Source: Pycnococcus provasolii
Taxonomy: Eukaryota > Chlorophyta > Pseudoscourfieldiophyceae > Pseudoscourfieldiales > Pycnococcaceae
Direction: 5' to 3'
Length of the DNA: 64,000 nucleotides
Assembly: GCA_938743325.2 (NCBI GenBank)
Contig: OW568867.1
Span: forward strand, 712,501 to 776,500
Part shown: one piece after another, positions 55,730 through 63,022 of the stretch
How positions within the stretch are numbered: the stretch's first letter is position 1
How the letters are laid out: every line of letters starts with the position of its first letter
Program-made: the position numbers and the translations under genes
Notes under the pieces: generated by a model
Database searches by the model: none
Seen by the model: the letters and a program-made list of their open reading frames with translations, nothing else
What the model was told of the DNA's origin: nothing

Positions 55730-58700
55730 ATGTTCTCAACCTGCCTCCCCACCTTCTCATTATTCAATAAAGTGACACCCACCACATCAACATCCTGCTG
55801 CGAATCAACATCAGCTTTTGACAACGCTCTCTCAACCACATACAAGAAAAACAAAACCAGCCGCAGCAGCAGCAGCATGAACAGCCAATCAACAACAACA
55901 ACCTCGATGGATGACTCGAACACCCTCCTCTCAAAGGTGCTCGGCGCTGATGTCGAAGGCAGCGTGGGAGGCAGCTCACTGTGGATGCACATGACAGGTG
56001 CAATCCCCAAAACAACCGACGCAAGAGACAAACAAACGACCGACGCGTGGGTGCCACGAAACGACAAACTCGCGAGGCACCCGAAAACAGAACCTGGCGC
56101 ACGTGGGGGAGGGGCTCGCGCGGAACCTACCGTGGAGCTGCTGGCATCCGTCGGATTCCTCACGCCGCCGGCGTTGCACTTCTTCAACCACCGCAGCGCC
56201 GTGCCGATGATCGACGCAAACAAGTTCAAGCTCACCTTGCACATTGGAAAGAAAAAGTTTGTGTTCAACGTGCAGCAGCTGCGAAAGATGGAGAAGGCGT
56301 CCACCACAGCCACGATCGCGTCTGCAGGTCTGCGCGGTGCTGAGCTCAGCGCGCGAAAAAAGTCGCAAGCATCGTCGCCGTTTGGTGCGTGCGGGCTTGC
56401 CACGGGCATATGGACCGGCGTGCCGCTCGTCAAGCTGCTCGCGCGGTGCGGCGTGAAGCGGTGCGCAGACTACGACGCCAACATCATATTCCGCGGACCG
56501 GACAAGCAGATTGGGATAGACGGCGGAATCCCGTACGAGTCGAGCATGCCGCTCGCGGAGGCTATCGACACCATACGCAACGTGATTGTCGCGTACGAGG
56601 TGAATGGCCACACGCTCACGCCGGACCTTGGCGCGCCGCTGCGACTCGTCGTCCCCGGTGCCGTCGACGAACGGTGCGTGAAGTGGCTGACGAGCATCGT
56701 CGTCGGCAAGCGCGGTGCGAATCAGGACAAGAAGTGCGACCCCCTCTCGGAGCCTACGTCGTTCTTCTTCGCACAGCGCACGCGCCTGTACCCGCCTACC
56801 GCGCGCGACGCGTCCGAAGCGGAAGGAAGGCGTCTCGACACCATCCCCGTCAACAGCGCCGTCATGGTACCAGCGCACGGGGAGGTTGTGCGCGTCGATC
56901 CATACAAGCCAAAGAAAATGGTGATCCGAGGCTGGGCGTACAGCGGCGGTGGCACCGCCATCAACGGCGTGGAGGTGAGCCTCGATCGTGGACTGACGTG
57001 GCAATCGGCGGATGTCGAGGGCGATCGCAGCAACATGTCCGGCAAGCGACCGGAGCGATCTTGGTGCTGGACGCTCTGGATGCTTGCGGTCGACGGCGCG
57101 ACGTTGGTGCATCATATGATTGAGGATGGAGAGGTCTGGGTGCGTGCGACGGACTCCAACGGCGCGTGCCAACCGGAGGAGGCGCCGTGGAACTTCCTCG
57201 GACTTTGCAACAACGGTTACTACAAGGTGAAGGCGTCAACACAGGTCATGGAGTCGTCAGGCACGTACGCGGTGAAATTCTTGCATCCGTGCGTGCGTGA
57301 ACTGGATGGCAAGTGCACCGGCTGGATGGACATCGGCATGCAGATGGCGGAGAAGGCTGCTGCTGCATCAGTGGCAGCGGCTCCCGCACCGTTCGGAGTC
57401 GACATAACACCAAAGGGCAGCAGCAAGGAACCGATGGTGAACAACCTCGTCTCCACGACGACATTGACAACCTCCACCACCACCACCGCCACCGCTCCCG
57501 TCACAACAACCGCCGTCACACCCATTGTCAGCAACGAGAAAGAGTACGCGTGGGATGAAATCCAAGAGCACAACAAGGACGACGACGTTTGGATTGTCGT
57601 AAACAACAACGTGTACGAAGTGACCAAGTACCTCGATCAGCATCCTGGTGGCGCGGCGTCCATCACGATGAATGCGGGGGAAGACACATCGGAAGATTTC
57701 ACGGCGGTGCACTCAGCCAAGGCTTGGAAAGATCTGGAGCAGTACAAAATTGGCATTGTTGCGGGCACCGGGGGCGGCAACCCTGCTGCTGCTGCTGCTG
57801 CTCCAGAAGTGAACAACAGCATTGCACCTGCACCAGAGAGGAGCAGCATGATGCCGCCTTTCGTGAAGGCTATGGAGTCACCCAGCTCCACTCCATCGAT
57901 GACGCCCAATACCTCGACGCACGGCGGCAGCATGCACGGACGGGTGGGAGGATCGTCGCATGGCAGTTCGTCATCCATGAAGAAGAGCAAGAGTGGCATG
58001 TTCCGTCGCATCGAGTCGTTTTTCAAAAAGTCGAGCGAGAAGGCACCGTCCCCGGATGACAAGAACGAGGACGCCGTCGCCGCCGCGAATGCTGAGATTG
58101 GGGCGTACGAGCGCATGCTGTCACCCTTCGCCAGCTTCCCCGTGAGCGAGGCACCCGTATGCCTGAATCCTAAAAAATGGGTCAAGGTGAAGCTTGCGGA
58201 CATACACTGGATCTCTCCGGACACCGTTCTCGTGAGGTTTGCGCTGACGAGTCCGCAGCACGTGCTTGGTCTGCCCACCGGGCAGCACTTCATGATCAAG
58301 GGCAAGGACAATGAGGGCAAGCCTGTGATCCGCGCGTACACGCCCACGAGCCCAAATACGGACGTGGGATTCGTGGACCTCGTCATCAAGGTGTACTTTC
58401 CGTGCCCTGAGTACCCGCTTGGTGGCAAGCTCAGCCAATTCATTGGCAACTTGAACATTGGCGACGAGATTGACATCAAGGGACCGATTGGCGAGATCAC
58501 GTACCTCGGACGTGGCAAGTTCACGATCCACAAGGTGGGAGAGCTGCACTGCAAACGCATCACGCTCATCGGCGCGGGAACGGGCATCACGCCACTGCTT
58601 CAGATCGCGGCGGCATGCCTTCGCGATCCGGAGGATGACACGAAGCTGCGCCTCGTGTTTGCGAATCGATTCGAGGAGGATATTCTGTGTCGGCGCATCA

Positions 58701-58975
58701 TCGACAACATGGCGAAGAAGTACCCGAAGCAGTTTGAGTGCCACTACGTGCTTAGCAAGGCGCCGCAAGAATGGGTGATGAGCGGCAAGGGATCGGCAGG
58801 ACGCGTGAACTTGCCCATCTTAAGGCAATTCGGATTCTCGTTCGAGGCGACGGGCGACGCGTCGGATCCTGGCGCGATTGGATTGACGTGTGGCAGCGAC
58901 GCCTTCAATGAGCAGGCTGCGTTTGGGAACTTACTGCAGATGGGCTACCCGCGCGATCGCATGTTCGCGTTCTAG
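55730..58975 (+). CDS. full-length nitrate-reductase-like protein with degenerate molybdenum site
   Basis: Protein of 1081 aa with the full NADH-nitrate reductase layout: Moco domain (about 100-380), dimerisation domain (GWAYSGGG...VEVSLDRGLTW), Thr-rich hinge, cytochrome b5 (about 605-680, heme His638 in HPGG and His661), a long Ser/basic linker (KKSKSGMFRRIESFFKK), FAD domain (Arg868 in RAYTPTS) and NADH domain (GAGTGITPLL; Cys1054 in CGSD). The Moco domain is abnormal. Where nitrate reductases have CAGNRRKEQN this has SAGLRGAELS, with Ser198 at the molybdenum-ligating Cys; RLTGKHPFN is lost and PDHGFPVR is PDLGAPLR. So the diaphorase half looks active but the nitrate site does not. It is probably a partner of the short Moco protein at 60758, or an electron donor to another enzyme. 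Nearby NAR1 is tail to tail. Confidence 0.93.
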   Translation: MFSTCLPTFSLFNKVTPTTSTSCCESTSAFDNALSTTYKKNKTSRSSSSMNSQSTTTTSMDDSNTLLSKVLGADVEGSVGGSSLWMHMTGAIPKTTDARDKQTTDAWVPRNDKLARHPKTEPGARGGGARAEPTVELLASVGFLTPPALHFFNHRSAVPMIDANKFKLTLHIGKKKFVFNVQQLRKMEKASTTATIASAGLRGAELSARKKSQASSPFGACGLATGIWTGVPLVKLLARCGVKRCADYDANIIFRGPDKQIGIDGGIPYESSMPLAEAIDTIRNVIVAYEVNGHTLTPDLGAPLRLVVPGAVDERCVKWLTSIVVGKRGANQDKKCDPLSEPTSFFFAQRTRLYPPTARDASEAEGRRLDTIPVNSAVMVPAHGEVVRVDPYKPKKMVIRGWAYSGGGTAINGVEVSLDRGLTWQSADVEGDRSNMSGKRPERSWCWTLWMLAVDGATLVHHMIEDGEVWVRATDSNGACQPEEAPWNFLGLCNNGYYKVKASTQVMESSGTYAVKFLHPCVRELDGKCTGWMDIGMQMAEKAAAASVAAAPAPFGVDITPKGSSKEPMVNNLVSTTTLTTSTTTTATAPVTTTAVTPIVSNEKEYAWDEIQEHNKDDDVWIVVNNNVYEVTKYLDQHPGGAASITMNAGEDTSEDFTAVHSAKAWKDLEQYKIGIVAGTGGGNPAAAAAAPEVNNSIAPAPERSSMMPPFVKAMESPSSTPSMTPNTSTHGGSMHGRVGGSSHGSSSSMKKSKSGMFRRIESFFKKSSEKAPSPDDKNEDAVAAANAEIGAYERMLSPFASFPVSEAPVCLNPKKWVKVKLADIHWISPDTVLVRFALTSPQHVLGLPTGQHFMIKGKDNEGKPVIRAYTPTSPNTDVGFVDLVIKVYFPCPEYPLGGKLSQFIGNLNIGDEIDIKGPIGEITYLGRGKFTIHKVGELHCKRITLIGAGTGITPLLQIAAACLRDPEDDTKLRLVFANRFEEDILCRRIIDNMAKKYPKQFECHYVLSKAPQEWVMSGKGSAGRVNLPILRQFGFSFEATGDASDPGAIGLTCGSDAFNEQAAFGNLLQMGYPRDRMFAF

Positions 58976-59168
58976 CTACGAGAAGACTTGTTATACGCGT
59001 GTGTGTGAGTGCGTATGTGTTTTCTTTATTTAAATTTGAAAAAACAAAAACAAAACGATTGCTTTCCTTCTTATTAATAAAATATCGATCGATCGGATGT
59101 CAGAACCTTGAGGTCCCTCCATGGGTGCAGTAGTACTTCATGCCTTATGTGTGTTTATGATACCAACG

Positions 59169-59212
59169 ACTCACACACACACACGCACGCACGCACGCAC
59201 GCACTCACTCAC
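59169..59212. repeat. CA/CGCA microsatellite at the NAR1 3' end
   Basis: CTCACACACACACACGCACGCACGCACG and related units, ending against the NAR1 stop. Confidence 0.9.
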
Positions 59213-60194
59213 GTCCGTAAGCGAAGTAGTGGATGCCCGCGACGAACACGGCGGCGCCGAGGACATTGCCAAGGGTGACTGGCAAAATGTTGTTGGCAAA
59301 GATCTCCATCCAAGTGATGTCCGCGCCCATCATCTTGCCGCATGGCAGCAAAAACATGTTTGCGACGCTGTGCTCGAGTCCCAGGGCAATGAAGGCGCTG
59401 ATGGGCAGGAAGATGGCCGCCGCCTTGCCGGCGACCGTGTTGCTCGCCATGGCGCCCCACACGGCTAGGCAAACGAGCCAGTTGCACAGGATGCCCTTGG
59501 CGACGCAGACGGCGAACGGCAGTGCCGCCTTCGTCGCGGCCACCTTGGTGATGGCGGCGGTGGGCACCTGCCCCACCGTCGCGATGCACGCAAGCAGGAG
59601 CGAACCAACGAGGTTGCCCGCGTAGCTGACGGCCCAGTTGCGAACGAGGTCAGCGGTTTGCACCGTCTTCGCGAGCAGCCCAGACAGCATGACCATAACG
59701 TTGCCTGTGAACAGCTCCGCACCCGTCATGACGACCATGAAGAGACCGGTGGGAAGTCCGACGGCACCCTTGAGGAAGTTGCACGCTCCTGGGTTGGCAG
59801 CCATAAGCGCGGGACTGCTTCCTCCGACGTTGTTCATCAGGAGCGCACCAAAGCCAATGAGCGCACCCGCGGCGATACCGAGCACGAAGAGCGTGTCCGT
59901 CTTCATGTTCGCCTTCATCTGACTCGCCTTCAGCACAGCCCCAAATGTCGCCTTGGGTGGAAGCGCATTCGGCACAGGCGGCGTAGGTGCAGGTGCCGCC
60001 GACGGCTGCGACTGTGCTGCGGCGCCGTTTTCCTTCCCGTTCGACGACGCCGGCGCGGGCACCGCCACCGGCGTGGAGACCGCCTGCACGCGAACACTGT
60101 GCCTGCCCACCACGACGCGGCGGCGCGTCACGACCGGCCGCGCACCCGTGCGGGTGGATTTCACCACGTTCATATGCAAGCCGCCCTTAATCAT
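59205..60194 (-). CDS. NAR1: plastid formate/nitrite-family channel NAR1
   Basis: Chloroplast-envelope nitrite channel of the FocA/NirC family, 329 aa from the ATG at 60194 (a second in-frame ATG at 60173 is possible). The first ~50 residues are a transit peptide rich in Arg, Val and Thr (VVTRRRVVVGRHSVRVQA). A Pro/Ala linker leads to six membrane helices. Family signatures are present: MTGAELFTGNVMVML, NWLVCLAVWGA and ALGLEHSVANMFLLP with the central channel His. In Chlamydomonas NAR1.1 moves nitrite into the plastid to nitrite reductase. It is divergent from the Moco-only nitrate reductase gene, 563 bp apart. Confidence 0.94.
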   Translation of the reverse strand: MIKGGLHMNVVKSTRTGARPVVTRRRVVVGRHSVRVQAVSTPVAVPAPASSNGKENGAAAQSQPSAAPAPTPPVPNALPPKATFGAVLKASQMKANMKTDTLFVLGIAAGALIGFGALLMNNVGGSSPALMAANPGACNFLKGAVGLPTGLFMVVMTGAELFTGNVMVMLSGLLAKTVQTADLVRNWAVSYAGNLVGSLLLACIATVGQVPTAAITKVAATKAALPFAVCVAKGILCNWLVCLAVWGAMASNTVAGKAAAIFLPISAFIALGLEHSVANMFLLPCGKMMGADITWMEIFANNILPVTLGNVLGAAVFVAGIHYFAYGRE

Positions 60195-60757
60195 TGCGCC
60201 TGGCAGTTCCGGCAGTCCAGAAGAATGACGAGTGCGCGCGCCGTCACCGCGAGTGCAGGTGCAGGTTGTTGCTCGGTCGAATCGAACCGAGTTGATTCGA
60301 GTCGAGTCGATGCGAGAGGACACTCGAGAGACGCACGGGCAACACACACGCAGAGGCGAGAGCGCGTACTAACGAGAGACGAGGTTAAACTGAATGAGCT
60401 ACAAAGCTACGGCCACGACCACGAGCACCACCACGGAGAAGAGAGAAAGGCGCAGAGACCGTCACAAATCACCAGACAGGCTGGCGTCGTTTCGCGAATG
60501 CGAAAAGCAACGGCGGGGGAAAGGTGGAGGGAGCGGCGCGCTCCCTCCAAAAGTGGCGGAAGGTGGCGCAGCCTCAAATCGAGCGCACCGCGTGACGTCG
60601 TCCTGCAGTTTACCAGCTCCTTTCGTGGTAGTTCTCTATGTGACGAGTGTTTCACGCTAGGCCGAGTTCGCCTCGCGCGCGTCATTTGTCTGCTCCCAGT
60701 GAGTGCTTGCCGCCGGCCTTGCCCTTAAGTCCTTTTCTCCATCGCTCTCAGGCAAGC
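60195..60757. promoter_or_regulatory. bidirectional promoter region NAR1/NR-Moco
   Basis: About 560 bp between two divergent start codons. A TCGAGTCGAATCGAACCGAGT-type set of TCGA repeats (about 60275-60310) lies in the NAR1 leader. In-frame upstream extensions of both genes show no homology. Confidence 0.6.
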
Positions 60758-62245
60758 ATGTCCGCCCTTGTCTCGGCGCTCACGGCGCCCATGCGGTTCG
60801 TCGCGCGTCGAGCCAAGCGAGGCGAAGACGCGATCGAGTACGAGACGTGCGAGGAATTCGACCCGTCGAAGTACGAACACCTCGCCGCGCCGTTCCCGCA
60901 GGTGGACGAACGCGACGCCAAGACGCCGGACGTCTGGGTGAAGCGTCACCCGGACCTCGTGCGTCTCACGGGCAAGCACCCGTTCAACGTCGAGGCGCAG
61001 CTGCCGCAGATGATCGACTACGGGTGGGTGTCGCCCGTGAACCTGCACATCGTGCGCAACCACGGCGCGGTGCCTCAGCTGAAGTGGAGCGAGCACACCA
61101 TCACCGTCAAGGGCAACGTGGACAGGAAGCTCAAAATCACCATGGACGAGCTCGCGAGCATGCGCAACATCACCTTCCCGTGCCTGGTGACGTGCGCGGG
61201 CAATCGTCGCAAGGAGCAGAACCAGATCAAGCAGAGCATCGGGTTCAACTGGGGCCCGTGCGCCGTCGGCAACACGTACTGGACGGGCGTGCCGCTGCGC
61301 GAGGTGCTCAAGAAGGCTGGCGTCACCAAGCCTGGTCCTGGGCGGCGGTTCGTGTGCTTCGCCGGTCCGCAGAAGGAGCTGCCGAAGAGCTACGACAACC
61401 AGCAGGGCGGGCCAGGCTCGTACGGCACTTCGATCGACATGGAGACGGCGCTCGACCCGAGCTGCGACGTGATTTTGGCCATCAAGCAGAACGGCAAGGA
61501 GCTGCACCCGGACCACGGCTATCCGGTGCGCGTGCTCATTCCCGGGTACATCGGCGGGCGCATGGTCAAGTGGCTGACGGAGATCGAGGTCACGGGCGAG
61601 GAGAGCGACAACTTTTACCACTTCAACGACAACCGCGTGCTGCCCTCGACGGTGGACGCCGAGAAGGCGAATGCCGAGAAGTGGTGGTTCAAGCCGGAGT
61701 ACATCATCAACAACCTCAACATCAACGGCGCCATCGCGTACCCCTGGCACAACGAGCTCGTCGACGTCGAGCGCAAGTCGTACACGCTCAAGGGATACGC
61801 GTACAGCGGAGGCGGTCGCAAGATTATCCGCGTCGAGGTTAGCCTCGATCAGGGCATGTCGTGGCGCCTCGCTCCGTTCTTCACGGAGGAGAAGCCTCGC
61901 TGGGCGGCGGGAAGCAGCGGCGATCGCGCGAAGCACTGGTGCTGGTTTCTGTGGGAGCTCGATGTGACGGTGAGCGAGATGGCGGAGGCGAAGGAGATCC
62001 TCTTCCGCGCGTGGGATCAGAGCCAGAACTCGATGCCGGAGCGTCCGACGTGGAACGTCATGGGCATGCTCAACAACCCGTGGTACCGCGTTCGCGTGCA
62101 CAAGGAGGGCAGCATGCTCCGCTTCGAGCATCCGACGCAGGCTGGCCCTGACAAGGACGAGGGCTGGATGGTGAACATGGCGAACAAGGCTGGCGGACAC
62201 TTGAACTGGGGATGGGGCGGCAGTGGAACGCCCGCCGTGCCGTGA
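60758..62245 (+). CDS. Moco-only nitrate reductase (no cytochrome b5 or FAD domain)
   Basis: Protein of 495 aa from the ATG at 60758. It is closely similar to the N-terminal half of plant nitrate reductase: RLTGKHPFN, HIVRNHGAVP, TCAGNRRKEQN with the Mo-ligating Cys146 and the nitrate-specific Asn-Arg, GFNWGPCAVG, PDHGYPVRVLIPGYIGGRMV, then the dimerisation domain (GYAYSGGGRKIIRVEVSLDQ, WNVMGMLNNPWYRVRVHKEG). It stops about 25 residues after the last dimerisation element, where other enzymes continue into hinge 1 and cytochrome b5. The nitrate-specific motifs favour nitrate reductase over sulfite oxidase. It therefore needs an outside electron donor: the long protein at 55730 or the free cytochrome b5 at 62336, which is tail to tail 90 bp away. 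Confidence 0.93.
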   Translation: MSALVSALTAPMRFVARRAKRGEDAIEYETCEEFDPSKYEHLAAPFPQVDERDAKTPDVWVKRHPDLVRLTGKHPFNVEAQLPQMIDYGWVSPVNLHIVRNHGAVPQLKWSEHTITVKGNVDRKLKITMDELASMRNITFPCLVTCAGNRRKEQNQIKQSIGFNWGPCAVGNTYWTGVPLREVLKKAGVTKPGPGRRFVCFAGPQKELPKSYDNQQGGPGSYGTSIDMETALDPSCDVILAIKQNGKELHPDHGYPVRVLIPGYIGGRMVKWLTEIEVTGEESDNFYHFNDNRVLPSTVDAEKANAEKWWFKPEYIINNLNINGAIAYPWHNELVDVERKSYTLKGYAYSGGGRKIIRVEVSLDQGMSWRLAPFFTEEKPRWAAGSSGDRAKHWCWFLWELDVTVSEMAEAKEILFRAWDQSQNSMPERPTWNVMGMLNNPWYRVRVHKEGSMLRFEHPTQAGPDKDEGWMVNMANKAGGHLNWGWGGSGTPAVP

Positions 62246-62335
62246 GCACGAGCCTGTGAAATCATAAACAAATTGTTATACACGTGTGATGCAAGAAAAC
62301 AAAAATACAGTACAACTCATCGCCTTACGCACCTC

Positions 62336-63022
62336 CTACGCCGCTTCGCTTCGGTTTCCACCTCTCGTAAGGAAGCACACCGGTCGTCTGAACACGCGAA
62401 GGAGTGATCTGAGCCAGCGGCGGTGGTGATGTGTGGAGTCTGTGGTCGAGGAATTCGAGGCTGACTTTTCGTCCGTCGTGGTACTATGGATACCGCCAGC
62501 ACGCTCGATCGCCTTTTTGTAGTCTGCTATGTACTCCACCAAGTGCAGAGGCACGGGACTGTTGTAGACCTCCTCGAAGCTATTCCCGTTCGTCGCGACT
62601 TGCTGATGCAGCCAGTCAGGTACAGGATGGTCACCGACATCACCCCGCTCCTCCTCTCCCTCCTCTTCCTCCTTCTCCCTGAGCAGTCCAATACGAAACG
62701 ACGCGAGCTGTTTCCACATGAACGTGTGCTGGTGAAAGTTGGCAAACTCCTCCGTTGCGTCCGTGCCGAGCGCCATCGCGATCGCTATTGCTGTCGACAC
62801 CTTCCCCGCGCCTCCTCCGTGAAATCCGGGATGTGTCTTCGCGAAGGCTGTGATGTCGAAGACGACGCCGTTCACGACAATCCAGCCGTCGTCGACGGAG
62901 CAGTGTCTTGCGACTTCCTTCGACGTGAACGCGCCTGCGTCCGTATCGAGTGCGCGAGGCTGCAGAGCCTGCAAGTCGCGCACGGACGACGGCAACGCAA
63001 GCAAGCTCTCCACTGGCGCCAT
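62336..63022 (-). CDS. free cytochrome b5 domain protein with unusual heme loop
   Basis: Protein of 228 aa from the ATG at 63022. A cytochrome b5 domain is at about 31-112: FTSKEVARHCSVDDGWIVVN, DITAFAKTHPGFHGGGAGK and ALGTDATEEFANFHQH ending in FRIG. His64 and His97 fit as heme ligands. The usual HPGG is extended to HPGFHGGGAG with a longer following helix. A Glu-run linker and a second region (VPDWLHQQVAT, EEVYNSPVPLHLVEYIADYK) follow, ending in a basic tail without a membrane anchor. It is probably soluble. Its position next to the Moco-only reductase suggests it passes electrons to it, but this is inference. A telomere-like tract lies 35 bp upstream. Confidence 0.85.
   Translation of the reverse strand: MAPVESLLALPSSVRDLQALQPRALDTDAGAFTSKEVARHCSVDDGWIVVNGVVFDITAFAKTHPGFHGGGAGKVSTAIAIAMALGTDATEEFANFHQHTFMWKQLASFRIGLLREKEEEEGEEERGDVGDHPVPDWLHQQVATNGNSFEEVYNSPVPLHLVEYIADYKKAIERAGGIHSTTTDEKSASNSSTTDSTHHHRRWLRSLLRVFRRPVCFLTRGGNRSEAA

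Noticed and set aside
60725-62200. 491-codon antisense frame over the Moco-only reductase
   Set aside because: Same reason: composition of a shadow frame, and the opposite strand encodes a clear enzyme.
60758-62245. Sulfite oxidase as identity of the Moco-only protein
   Set aside because: CAGNRRKEQN and the dimerisation-domain sequence GYAYSGGG match nitrate reductase; the plain sulfite oxidase pattern would differ at the Asn-Arg pair.
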